Both the position numbers and the translations under genes were made by a program. The notes beneath the pieces are model-generated. The model was given only the letters and a program-made list of their open reading frames with translations. It ran no database searches and had not been told where the DNA came from. Below, piece after piece: positions 49,407 through 57,814 of a stretch of 64,000 nucleotides of DNA (positions are counted from its first letter, which is position 1; each line of letters starts with the position of its first letter). The stretch is from Pseudomonas sp. UBA5706. Lineage in GTDB: Bacteria; Pseudomonadota; Gammaproteobacteria; Pseudomonadales; Pseudomonadaceae. The stretch is from the NCBI RefSeq assembly GCF_002419965.1, contig NZ_DIHC01000002.1, positions 35,016 to 99,015 of the forward strand. The letters run 5' to 3'.

Positions 49407-50824
49407 CTAGTAATGATATTCCCGCAAACTGGTTAATCCTTGGATTCGACGAAGTATTTAGTCAGATCTCTATTTCCGGAAAAAAGGTAAAGTCAGCTGA
49501 CGTTCTGACTGAAGGAAAATTCCCCGTCGTAGATCAAGGACGGAGCTTCATTTCCGGCTATTTGGATGATGCAAGTTTTGTGGTATCTGAAAATAAGCCA
49601 CTGATAATTTTTGGCGATCACACTCGCGAAGTAAAATGGATAGACTTTCCATTTATTCCAGGTGCAGATGGCGTGCAGGTTCTAAAGCCGCACCCTGAAA
49701 TAGATACACGGTTCTTGTATTTCTTTCTGCGCAACCTTCCGATTGAAAGCAGAGGGTACGCAAGGCATTTCAAAATCGTGAAAGATGCAGCGTATCTGGT
49801 TCCACCATTCGCCGAGCAAACCCGCATCGCCGCCAAGCTCGACGAACTGCTGGCACAGGTCGATACCCTAAAAGCCCGCATCGACAGCATCCCCGCGCTG
49901 CTGAAGCGATTTCGCCAGTCCGTCCTCGCTGCCGCCGTATCCGGGCGGTTGACAGAGGAGTGGCGCACTAATAGCCCCCCCATGGACAAAAGCTCCGAGC
50001 TACATCAGCAAATAAAAAATGCTCATATTGCGGAAGGCGGACATGCTCGTGGTAATGCATCTAACCCTACAGAAGAGGCTCACGACCTCAGCTCAGATGA
50101 TTTGCCGGACAGTTGGGATATTGCCGAACTGCGTGACGTGTGTGTGCCGGGACGACCAATCACCTACGGCATTCTAAAACCAGGACCAGAGTTGGAAGAG
50201 GGCGTCCCGTACATCCGAGTTGCGGATTTTCCAGGTAACAAGCTCAACATAACCAATATCAAGAAAACCAGCTCCGAGATTGATCAACAATTCAAGCGTG
50301 CCCGACTTCTAGAAAACGATCTTTTGCTATCTATCAGGGGGAGCGTTGGCCGTCTGATCAAGATCCCGGCAAGCCTTGAGGGAGCAAATATTACGCAGGA
50401 TACTGCTCGACTCTCAATATCACCGCTCATTTCGACTGATTTTGTATATTGGGCATTGCTGGCAGACTCAACACAGCGTCGAATGAAAAACGCCACTCGC
50501 GGCGTCGCCGTTCGCGGCATAAACATCGGCGACGTAAGAGCCCTTCAAATTCCGTTACCTCCTCACGATGAGCAAGCTGAAATTGTCCGGCGCGTCGAGC
50601 AACTCTTCGCCTTCGCCGATCAACTGGAAGCACGTATCAAAGCAGCCCAAGTACGTATCGATCTCCTGACCCAAAGCATTCTCGCCGAAGCCTTCCGCGG
50701 CGAACTAGTCCCACAAGATCCGAACGACGAACCGGCCAGCGTGCTGCTGGAGCGCATCAAGGCTCAACGCGCCGCCATGCCCAAGGCCAAGCGCGGTCGC
50801 CAGGTTGCCAGGTTGCCAAATTGA
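49403..50824 (+). CDS. hsdS: Type I restriction-modification specificity subunit S
   Basis: HsdS reads the bipartite DNA site through two target-recognition domains. The 473-residue protein has TRD1 (about 5-135), a central conserved helix (PPFAEQTRIAAKLDELLAQVDTLKARID; key motif EQTRIAAKLDELL), TRD2 (about 235-390) and a distal conserved helix (PPHDEQAEIVRRVEQLFAFADQLEARI). TRD1 (49403-49800) and TRD2 are visibly more AT-rich than the conserved helices and than hsdM, as expected for modules exchanged between strains. The start overlaps hsdM (ATGA). Target sequence cannot be predicted by eye. Confidence 0.94.
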   Translation: MTSNDIPANWLILGFDEVFSQISISGKKVKSADVLTEGKFPVVDQGRSFISGYLDDASFVVSENKPLIIFGDHTREVKWIDFPFIPGADGVQVLKPHPEIDTRFLYFFLRNLPIESRGYARHFKIVKDAAYLVPPFAEQTRIAAKLDELLAQVDTLKARIDSIPALLKRFRQSVLAAAVSGRLTEEWRTNSPPMDKSSELHQQIKNAHIAEGGHARGNASNPTEEAHDLSSDDLPDSWDIAELRDVCVPGRPITYGILKPGPELEEGVPYIRVADFPGNKLNITNIKKTSSEIDQQFKRARLLENDLLLSIRGSVGRLIKIPASLEGANITQDTARLSISPLISTDFVYWALLADSTQRRMKNATRGVAVRGINIGDVRALQIPLPPHDEQAEIVRRVEQLFAFADQLEARIKAAQVRIDLLTQSILAEAFRGELVPQDPNDEPASVLLERIKAQRAAMPKAKRGRQVARLPN

Positions 50825-50855
50825 GCTAAGCCTTACATCAGGAAGAAAACGAACC

Positions 50856-51791
50856 ATGTCTGTCCCGACCTACGACCAGTTCATCGAGCCCATCCTGCGT
50901 TTTCTCGCCGCCCACCTGGAGGGTGCCACGGCGGGCGAGGCCCACGAAGCGGCCTCCGTGACGCTTGGTCTAAGCGAGGCGCAGAGGCAGGAGACCATCG
51001 CCAGTGGCCAGGCCACCTACAAGAACCGTTCAGGCTGGGCACATGATCGGCTCAAGCGCGCCGGCTATTCCAGCAGCGCCAAGCGTGGTTACTGGCAGTT
51101 GACCGACACCGGCCGCGCATTCGCCCAGGCCAACCCGACCCCGTTGACCCCAGAGCAGGTCGAGTATCTAGCTGTGAACTTCATGAGCGTGAAGCTGAAG
51201 GCTGCACCGGATGCCGCCTCGCTGGATGAGAGCAACGACACGCCAGCGCTTATTACCAAGACCGACCTCGCCACTAGCAGCCCGCAAGAGCGCCTGAACC
51301 AAGCCATCCTCGAGTTGCGCACCAGCGTCGCGGGCGACCTGCTGGACAATCTGTTGCAAGCGAGCCCGACGCGCTTCGAGCACATCGTACTCGACGTCCT
51401 GCACAGCTTGGGCTACGGAGCGAACCGTCAGGCGCTGCAGCAGGTCGGCGGTAGTGGCGACGGCGGAATCGACGGCGTGATCTCGCTCGACGCGCTGGGC
51501 CTGGAGAAAGTCTACGTTCAGGCCAAGCGCTGGCAGAACACAGTCGGCCGCCCCGATTTGCAGGCATTCTATGGCGCTCTGGCCGGACAGAAAGCCAAAC
51601 GCGGCGTATTCATAACCACCTCCGGCTTCACCGCCCAAGCGGTTGAGTTCGCGCTATCGGTCGAAGGGCTTGTACTGGTCGACGGTAAACGCTTGGTCAA
51701 TCTGATGTTGGATCACGAGGTCGGAGTCAGCTCGCAGCTTTACAAGGTGCCTAGGCTCGACAGCGATTACTTTGACGAGTCGCTCGGCTGA
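50856..51791 (+). CDS. Mrr-type restriction endonuclease
   Basis: Mrr-like enzymes are type IV nucleases that cut foreign, usually methylated, DNA. The 311-residue protein has an N-terminal winged helix (Mrr_N: SVPTYDQFIEPILRFLAAHL, KNRSGWAHDRLKRAGYSSSAKRGYWQLTDTG; key motif WAHDRLKRAG) and a C-terminal PD-(D/E)xK nuclease domain with FEHIVLDVLHSLGYG, GGSGDGGIDGVI and VYVQAKRW carrying the D and QxK catalytic residues. The start is ATG 50856 after AGGAAGAAAACGAACC. It is 31 bp after hsdS and probably in the same operon. It is the last gene of the island. Confidence 0.92.
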   Translation: MSVPTYDQFIEPILRFLAAHLEGATAGEAHEAASVTLGLSEAQRQETIASGQATYKNRSGWAHDRLKRAGYSSSAKRGYWQLTDTGRAFAQANPTPLTPEQVEYLAVNFMSVKLKAAPDAASLDESNDTPALITKTDLATSSPQERLNQAILELRTSVAGDLLDNLLQASPTRFEHIVLDVLHSLGYGANRQALQQVGGSGDGGIDGVISLDALGLEKVYVQAKRWQNTVGRPDLQAFYGALAGQKAKRGVFITTSGFTAQAVEFALSVEGLVLVDGKRLVNLMLDHEVGVSSQLYKVPRLDSDYFDESLG

Positions 51792-51910
51792 GTTCAAAAA
51801 GCACCATTCCATTGAAAGCCAGATAAACCAGCATTCCATTTGGTATTCCAAGCCATTTATCTGATTGATTATTAGCCAGCAAAAACAGACGGCTACGGCA
51901 TATTTTCAGC

Positions 51911-51926
51911 TCCCCCCGGCCCACCA
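51911..51926 (+). other. attR core
   Basis: TCCCCCCGGCCCACCA repeats the tmRNA 3' end at 38781-38797 with one T missing. It marks the right limit of the island. Confidence 0.82.
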
Positions 51927-51933
51927 AACGATC

Positions 51934-51962
51934 AAAAAAAGACGTCCACGGACGTCTTTTTT
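51934..51962 (+). terminator. ssrA-type terminator beyond attR
   Basis: A7-GACGTCC-AC-GGACGTC-T6 followed by GTGCCTG. In position and sequence it looks like the original chromosomal ssrA terminator, displaced by the island. Confidence 0.9.
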
Positions 51963-52226
51963 GTGCCTGCGAACCAGTAAGTAGGCGCTGTTGGGCTTCC
52001 TGATTTTCTCCACCTACGCCCTGGCGTTTGCGCCCATGCGGCAGAACCGTTTTTCACCCGGACCTGCAAGTCCTTCGGGCTGATTTGCGCAGCGTGCTAC
52101 TCGATGGTTGCTATTGGCTTTCTCAGTTCGCTGTTCTGATTCCAACTACAAGTGGCATAGTGCATCTGTACCCCGCCGTGTCCAGGTGACAGGTGATGTG
52201 CGAAGGCCCGTTTCCAGGAAAACCCC

Positions 52227-52838
52227 ATGTCCTTGTCGTTTGATTTGATGCTGGCGTTTGCTTTGTTTGCGTTTGTCACCTCCGTCACCCCAGGCCCCAA
52301 TAACGCCATGCTGTTGGCCTCGGGCGTCAATTTCGGCTTCCAGCGCACCATCCCGCACATCCTGGGTATCAGCTCCGGGTTCCTGGTGCTGGTATTGGCG
52401 GTAGGGTTTGGGCTTGGGGCGGCCTTTGCCGCCTACCCGGTGCTCTACACCATCCTGCGCTACGCGGGCGCGGCTTACTTGCTGTACCTGGCGTGGAACA
52501 TCGCCCGTTCGGGCCCGGCGTCCGAAGACGCCGAAGGCGAAGGCAAGCCGCTGGGGTTCTGGGGCGCGGCGGCGTTTCAGTGGGTCAATCCCAAGGCGTG
52601 GGTCATGGCGATTGGTGCAATCAGCACCTACACACCCTTGCAGGGCTACACCGTGAACGTGGTGATCATCGCCACCGTGTTCGCACTGATCAACGCGCCA
52701 AGCGTGGGGGTATGGGCGGGGTTCGGCAGCGTGTTGCGCAACGTGCTGCGCAATCCGCGCTGGTTGCGCGTGTTCAACTTCGGCATGGCGGCGTTGCTGG
52801 TGATTTCGCTGTATCCGCTGCTGCAGCATACGAGCTGA
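52227..52838 (+). CDS. LysE/RhtB-family exporter
   Basis: This is a 203-residue inner-membrane exporter of the LysE superfamily, which exports amino acids such as lysine, homoserine or threonine. It has about six hydrophobic segments and the family signature FAFVTSVTPGPNNAMLLASG in the first, then YAGAAYLLYLAWNIAR and AFQWVNPKAWVMAIGAIS. The start at ATG 52227 has CCAGGAAAACCCC upstream. It is the first intact gene after the island. The substrate cannot be assigned. Confidence 0.93.
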   Translation: MSLSFDLMLAFALFAFVTSVTPGPNNAMLLASGVNFGFQRTIPHILGISSGFLVLVLAVGFGLGAAFAAYPVLYTILRYAGAAYLLYLAWNIARSGPASEDAEGEGKPLGFWGAAAFQWVNPKAWVMAIGAISTYTPLQGYTVNVVIIATVFALINAPSVGVWAGFGSVLRNVLRNPRWLRVFNFGMAALLVISLYPLLQHTS

Positions 52839-53017
52839 CCGTGGCGGTCCCGCAACAACAGTGATCCAGAGGCACCGGGGGAACGGTGACGAGTGACATC
52901 CAGAAACTTTCACTCAGCCCTAATGTTTTCCCCCACTCAGCCGTTATCTAAACCGAGAAATAGCAACCCCAAGCCGGCCAGGACGCCTACTTAAACGACG
53001 CGTCACTGGAGCGCTCC

Positions 53018-53242
53018 ATGCCTACCCTCAGTTTGATCGATATGCAGCTTGACCTTGAAGCATCCGTGGCTCATCTGGAGTCCCTCTCCCAGATGCTTAC
53101 CGGTCACGCACTCTACCTCGCGGCGTTTCAAACCCCGTGCCACCACGAAGATTTGAAACTGGTTGAAAGTCGCGTCGGTGGTTTGGCGCTGTCGATTCAG
53201 GACCTCAAAGCCGCCGCGCTGAAGATTGCCAGACGGGCCTGA
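53018..53242 (+). CDS. Small hypothetical protein
   Basis: This is a 74-residue protein I do not recognise. It is helical, with alternating Leu and acidic residues (IDMQLDLEASVAHLESLSQML) and a basic end (LKIARRA), and has no signal peptide or membrane segment. GGAGCG lies 5 bases before the ATG, and an ssrA-type terminator lies 114 bp after the stop, which supports a real short transcript. It might be a small dimeric helical protein; no function can be given. Confidence 0.6.
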   Translation: MPTLSLIDMQLDLEASVAHLESLSQMLTGHALYLAAFQTPCHHEDLKLVESRVGGLALSIQDLKAAALKIARRA

Positions 53243-53609
53243 ACGACAGACGATGCTCCACCATTTCGGCTTACTTGATCAGCGACGCCAGGTGGCCGAT
53301 TGAAGAACCAGATCGTCAGGCTTACCGGCGCCGTCGCTCAGCTCATCCAACATCCAAGACGTCCTAGGACGTCTTTTTTTGTGCCCGAAGCAGGCACGCT
53401 GGAGGCGGCAATTTGGACCTTGGGGCCGAAAGTCGGCTAATGTCTGCGGTGGGTCAAGTCAGCACCCGTGATGGCATGCCAAGGTGGCAAGCCATTACTG
53501 AATGCGACGTCGTCTGACTGGACGGACTTCCCTTTGCTGCCCCGCTCTAACCTGGGCTGCGGTGCCTTGAGTGGATGGCAATACTCATCACGCATAGAAG
53601 GAGATGACG
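53243..53609. other. Non-coding region with a third ssrA-type terminator
   Basis: This 367-bp gap before the alcohol dehydrogenase has no supported gene. It contains the palindromic terminator at 53356-53380. The 200 bp after it must hold the dehydrogenase promoter, but I see no clear hexamers. Confidence 0.6.
53356..53380 (+). terminator. Palindromic terminator, third member of the GACGTCC group
   Basis: A perfect 20-bp palindrome with half-site AAGACGTCCT, then a T-run and GTGCCCG. It ends the transcript of the small gene at 53018 or of an unseen RNA. Confidence 0.85.
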
Positions 53610-54620
53610 ATGAAAGCGGCTGTTGTCGGCAAAGATCACAAAGTAGAAATTGTCGAGAAAACCCTGCGCCCGTTGAGACACGGCGAAGCTTTGCTGCAGA
53701 TGGAGTGCTGTGGCGTTTGCCACACTGACCTGCACGTGAAGAACGGCGATTTCGGCGACAAGACCGGCGTGGTACTGGGCCATGAAGGTATCGGCGTCGT
53801 TAAAGAGGTCGGGCCGGGCGTCACTTCGCTCAAGCCAGGGGATCGCGCCAGTGTGGCGTGGTTCTATGAAGGATGCGGCCATTGCGAGTACTGCAACAGC
53901 GGCAATGAAACGCTCTGTCGTGCCGTGAAGAACGCCGGTTACACCGTGGACGGCGGCATGGCCGAAGAATGCATCGTCGTGGCCGATTATTCGGTGAAGG
54001 TGCCGGACGGACTGGACTCTGCTGCGGCGAGTAGCGTGACTTGCGCCGGCGTGACGACGTACAAGGCAGTGAAAATATCCAACATCCGTGCCGGTCAATG
54101 GATCGCTGTGTATGGCTTGGGAGGCCTGGGTAACCTGGCGTTGCAGTACGCAAAGAACGTATTCAATGCCAAGGTGATTGCTGTTGACGTCAACGATCAG
54201 CAACTGGCCTTCGCTGCTGAGATGGGCGCTGACTTGACCATCAACTCGCTGCATGAAGATGCCGCCAAATTGATCCAGGAGAAAACTGGCGGGGCGCACG
54301 CTGTGGTCGTGACCGCAGTGGCGAAAGCTGCGTTCAACTCTGCCGTGGATGCGTTGCGGGCCGGTGGCAGGCTGGTCGCGGTGGGCCTGCCTTCGGAGTC
54401 CATGAACCTCAATATTCCGCGTTTAGTCCTCGACGGCATTGAAGTGGTCGGCTCGCTGGTTGGCACCCGTCAGGATCTGGTCGAGGCGTTCCAGTTTGCG
54501 GCCGAGGGTAAAGTGGTACCCAAGGTCGCGCCGCGCACGATTCATGAAATCAACGATATTTTCGAAGAAATGGAGCAAGGCAGGATCAAAGGCCGCATGG
54601 TGATCGAGTTCTCCCGCTGA
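53610..54620 (+). CDS. adhP: Zinc-dependent alcohol dehydrogenase (AdhP type)
   Basis: This is an NAD-dependent medium-chain dehydrogenase oxidising primary alcohols such as ethanol. The 336-residue protein has catalytic zinc ligands in ECCGVCHTDLHVKNGD and GHEGIGVV, the four structural-zinc cysteines in CGHCEYCNSGNETLC, and the Rossmann motif YGLGGLGNLALQYA. I take the second ATG (53610, MKAAVVGKDHK) because AAGGAG ends 6 bases before it; the ATG at 53604 directly abuts the ribosome-binding site. Substrate assignment is by family resemblance to AdhP/AdhA. Confidence 0.92.
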   Translation: MKAAVVGKDHKVEIVEKTLRPLRHGEALLQMECCGVCHTDLHVKNGDFGDKTGVVLGHEGIGVVKEVGPGVTSLKPGDRASVAWFYEGCGHCEYCNSGNETLCRAVKNAGYTVDGGMAEECIVVADYSVKVPDGLDSAAASSVTCAGVTTYKAVKISNIRAGQWIAVYGLGGLGNLALQYAKNVFNAKVIAVDVNDQQLAFAAEMGADLTINSLHEDAAKLIQEKTGGAHAVVVTAVAKAAFNSAVDALRAGGRLVAVGLPSESMNLNIPRLVLDGIEVVGSLVGTRQDLVEAFQFAAEGKVVPKVAPRTIHEINDIFEEMEQGRIKGRMVIEFSR

Positions 54621-54766
54621 CCGGGGATAACCCCGCGTAACGCTCGACCAGAGGCGCCTCGGACCACACCCTGGTCGAGTCTCGGCGCTAATCTGGCGTT
54701 GATCCGGCGCCGGTCGTTTGAACGTGGGACGAGACGACCGCTCGCGAAAACGGCACAAAACCAGGG

Positions 54767-57433
54767 TCACCAACTGACCCTGACGCCCACGGTCCCGCTT
54801 GCCGTTTCCAGTGCTTCGCTGTCCACATTGGTGTCGTAATCCACGGCAAGGTAAACGCTGACACTGGGTGACAATCTGGCCGCGATGCCAGCCCCGACGT
54901 CGGCGCTGGACGATTTATGCTCGCTCTTGATTCGATCGACGCCGTTATACGTCACCGTGTCCTTGCCCCCAAACGTGTGCCAGGTGTTCGCTCTTACGTA
55001 GGGCTCGACTGGCGTGTCATGGATCAGATAGCGCCCTTTCAGCCGCACGCCCATGCGGCCTGTCCAGTAGTCCTGGGAATCGAAGGACACATCGGAGATG
55101 CCGTCGTTTTGCTTGTCCAGATTCACACTCTGGTAAACGACCTGCACCTGAGGCTCGACCACCCAATTGTCGGAGATGGGCAACGGGTATCCGCTTTCCA
55201 GCGAGAGCGCGACGGCGCGGCCTTCGGTGTCGAGCTTGACGCCACGGTCCGAGCGGTTGGTGCCATCGAGGCGCGTGCCCATGGCAACAGCGTCCAGGTA
55301 CCCGCCGTGAGGATCGGAAAGAGTCCAATACGCGCCGTAATGATCACCCTCAAGCTTCAGATGACCGGACTTGCGATGTTCGAAGCCTTCGCTGAAACCA
55401 TCGACGTCGCCTCGCAAGCGGCTCTGGCCCACGAAAAAGCCCAGCCGCTGCATCAGGCCCGAATCAGTGCTCGATGCGTAAAGGTCGTGGCCAATCTGGT
55501 ACCCCTGACTGGAGCCGTCGAAGCGTGGAGAGACCGTCCCTGACCAGTTTTTGCGCAGGTCGCTGCCATAGGCGCGAGCCCATCCGGCAGGTATCGCGCC
55601 AGTTTCGGTCAGCAGGCTTTGATCGCCCTGACGATCATGAAACGTGCCCAATGCGGATAACGCCATCATCTGCGCCGCTGGCACGATGACCGAATACACC
55701 GGAACTTCGAGACGATAAAGCGGAATCGGCTGCGCACCAGGGGTGGCTTGCGGAACGGGGGGGGTGGTGGCGGCGGGCGCCGGTGACGTCGCCGCTTGCG
55801 CCGCCGTAGAGGGCAGCGCTGAAGGGTCTGCTGGAGCGACCGGAATTGACGTCGGCGCCTCGACCGGCGGCTCATCGGCGCCGACTGCAGGCGCTGGCAC
55901 GGCGACTGGCGTCGTGATCGGCGGCACCACAGTAACCGGTGGCGCAGGCGGCGCACTCACAGCCCCCACCGCTGCCACCGAAGAACGCAGGTACCAGTTG
56001 TTTTCGGTTCCCGCAGACACCCCACCCTTGAACAGGTAGTACTGATAGGCGCCCGCCGACACCGAGCTTTTCAGGGCAAAGGCATCCGTGGTACTGGTCG
56101 CCCCGTTGAGCGCCTGTACCACTTCAATGCCATTGGTTCTGGTCAAGCCACCCAGACCGCCGAGGTTGGTTACACCCAACTGGGTATTGCCGCTGATCGA
56201 GCCTTGGGACACCACCAACTTGTCGCTGGCCGAATTGTCATCGCTCAACACGGTTTGTACCAGCAGCTGCCCGCCCTTGCCCACATAGTTGCCGTAAACG
56301 CTCAGCGTATCGCCGGCCACCGCGCCGTTACGGGTCAGATCGATAATCCCGGCGTTATTGAGCGTGGCTAACCGGTCTGCCTCGTAAGGACGAATCGCAC
56401 CTTGGGTCGCAGTCAGCGTGCTTGTGCCATCGACGTTAAAGGTTCCCGTGGTGCTGCCACTGTCGCCAAGAAAAAAACTGCCATCGCCCAGATCGAAGCG
56501 CGACCGATCGTTGAGATTAACGGTTTCCCAACCAAGATAGCGCGCCGGAGTGGCTGATGAAGTGTCACTGAACGTCAGCGTATCCGTGCCCAAGCCACCG
56601 TCGAGTGACGGTGTCGGGGCGAGCATGGTTTCTGTGAGATTGGCCAGACGCGCGGTATCATCGCCGTCGCCCATCAGCACCGAAGATTCGATCCGCCCGC
56701 CACCGTCCCATGTGAACGTGTCGTTACCCACGCTGGTGCGGATCTCACCGGAAATCACGCCGCCTGTCACCGTGACGCTGTCATTGCCACCACTGACGCT
56801 GATATTGCCGCCAATCGTGCCGCCGGAAACGACGATGGTGTCACGCCCAAAACCGGTCACCAGGTTGCCGATGATCTGGCCGTTCGACATGTCGAAAATG
56901 TTGTTGTCGAGTTTCATGTCGACGCGGCCGATGGTGCCCCCGGTCATCGTCGCCACATCCCCATCTTCGAAAGCGCCAATGATGGTCCCGCCGCTCATGA
57001 AAAAGCTGTCGCGACTGTCGCCCTGGGCCAACGATTGGATGGTACCGCCGGTCATCTCGAAGGTATCGGGCATCGTTCCCTGGGTTACGGCGCCGGCGAT
57101 GGTGCCAGCGCTCATTCGAAAAATATTGGCGCCATCGCCCATATTAACGAAACCCTGGATCGCGCCGGAGTCCATCTGCAACGTGTCCGCCCCCGGACCA
57201 AAACGCACGTTGCCGTTAATGGTTCCGTTGCCCCCGGCCGGAAAGCTCAAGCGATTGTTGCCCGTTAAATCGGTTAGAGAGGCGCTGCTGTTAGTGTCGC
57301 AGACATAGCTGTCATCGCCTGCACCGGGTGTCAATGTGCAGGCTGCCTTAATCTCCGTGACTGGCAATAACAACATAGATACGCAAGACAGATAGAGAAT
57401 ATTGCTGACGCCCGCCCTGAAGGGCTGCTTCAT
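54767..57433 (-). CDS. Beta-helix autotransporter (type Va)
   Basis: This is a self-exporting outer-membrane protein of 888 residues. A signal peptide (MKQPFRAGVSNILYLSCVSMLLLPV, Ala rich end) is followed by a passenger of repeating (M/V)-x-G-G-x-I-x-G units (MTGGTIQSLAQGDSRDSFFMSGGTIIG and similar; key repeat GGTI.G), typical of a parallel beta-helix. A Pro/Ala-rich linker runs from about 493 to 580 and a C-terminal beta-barrel ends VGVRVSW. The start is ATG 57433 with AAAGGAG 7 bases upstream. The passenger has no protease or lipase motif I recognise, so adhesion or aggregation is possible but unproven. An 8-bp repeat lies 140-180 bp upstream. Confidence 0.9.
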   Translation of the reverse strand: MKQPFRAGVSNILYLSCVSMLLLPVTEIKAACTLTPGAGDDSYVCDTNSSASLTDLTGNNRLSFPAGGNGTINGNVRFGPGADTLQMDSGAIQGFVNMGDGANIFRMSAGTIAGAVTQGTMPDTFEMTGGTIQSLAQGDSRDSFFMSGGTIIGAFEDGDVATMTGGTIGRVDMKLDNNIFDMSNGQIIGNLVTGFGRDTIVVSGGTIGGNISVSGGNDSVTVTGGVISGEIRTSVGNDTFTWDGGGRIESSVLMGDGDDTARLANLTETMLAPTPSLDGGLGTDTLTFSDTSSATPARYLGWETVNLNDRSRFDLGDGSFFLGDSGSTTGTFNVDGTSTLTATQGAIRPYEADRLATLNNAGIIDLTRNGAVAGDTLSVYGNYVGKGGQLLVQTVLSDDNSASDKLVVSQGSISGNTQLGVTNLGGLGGLTRTNGIEVVQALNGATSTTDAFALKSSVSAGAYQYYLFKGGVSAGTENNWYLRSSVAAVGAVSAPPAPPVTVVPPITTPVAVPAPAVGADEPPVEAPTSIPVAPADPSALPSTAAQAATSPAPAATTPPVPQATPGAQPIPLYRLEVPVYSVIVPAAQMMALSALGTFHDRQGDQSLLTETGAIPAGWARAYGSDLRKNWSGTVSPRFDGSSQGYQIGHDLYASSTDSGLMQRLGFFVGQSRLRGDVDGFSEGFEHRKSGHLKLEGDHYGAYWTLSDPHGGYLDAVAMGTRLDGTNRSDRGVKLDTEGRAVALSLESGYPLPISDNWVVEPQVQVVYQSVNLDKQNDGISDVSFDSQDYWTGRMGVRLKGRYLIHDTPVEPYVRANTWHTFGGKDTVTYNGVDRIKSEHKSSSADVGAGIAARLSPSVSVYLAVDYDTNVDSEALETASGTVGVRVSW

Positions 57434-57814
57434 CAGAATACTCCTTTGGGCGTGACCCAAAGTCGGGTTACTTCCTTTTAATAACCGCTGCCTACTGCGT
57501 CGGATGGCACCGAGTTCAGACTCCTGCCTTGAGCTAAGGATATGCACTGGAAACTGTCAAGGTGCGCCATTGAGTCCCTGAGTCCCTGAGCCCCTGAGCC
57601 CCTGAGCCCCTTTGACGCAGGGCTGACGTGTTGTGACAACGTTAACAAGCGCGTAGACTGCCCTTCATCTGCTCGTACCTCCCATACCCATAATATTTCG
57701 CTGATTGCATGCACCGCCTCGGTTAACTACCTTGCGCGGCATTTGTGCTTGTCGGCGTTTGGTGTGGGAGTTCGGCGGCCCTTTCGTATTTCCCCTGAGG
57801 CTGGCGCGTCTTAC
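57434..57814. other. Divergent promoter region of the autotransporter and sotB
   Basis: This 381-bp gap holds the octanucleotide array at 57571-57610 and otherwise no supported gene. It must contain promoters for both divergent genes; I could not choose hexamers with confidence. Confidence 0.55.
57571..57610. repeat. 8-bp tandem repeat upstream of the autotransporter
   Basis: Five perfect-length units TGAG(T/C)CCC: two TGAGTCCC followed by three TGAGCCCC. On the minus strand the units read GGG(G/A)CTCA, 138-177 bp before the autotransporter ATG. Confidence 0.9.

Larger units (their letters stand above)
38781..51926. mobile_element. ssrA-integrated genomic island with restriction-modification cargo
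   Basis: This 13.1-kb element lies between imperfect direct repeats of the tmRNA 3' end. It carries a P4-like integrase next to attL, a second tyrosine recombinase with a small partner gene, then hsdR, an AlbA_2/HATPase gene, hsdM, hsdS and mrr, all on the plus strand. No conjugation, replication, capsid or recognisable excisionase gene is seen, so it would need a helper to move between cells. The chromosome resumes after 51926 with an ssrA-type terminator. Confidence 0.9.
51792..52226. other. Right island junction and following non-coding DNA
   Basis: This gap holds the right att copy (51911-51926), a GGTATTCCA motif at 51842-51850, the ssrA-type terminator at 51934-51962 and then chromosomal sequence. 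A hydrophobic 31-codon open stretch without start (LLGFLIFSTYALAFAPMRQ, 51988-52080) could be a remnant of a membrane-protein gene, but evidence is thin. Confidence 0.6.

Noticed and set aside
51988..52083. Short hydrophobic open stretch beyond attR
   Set aside because: Only 31 codons with no start codon; too short to call a pseudogene with any assurance.
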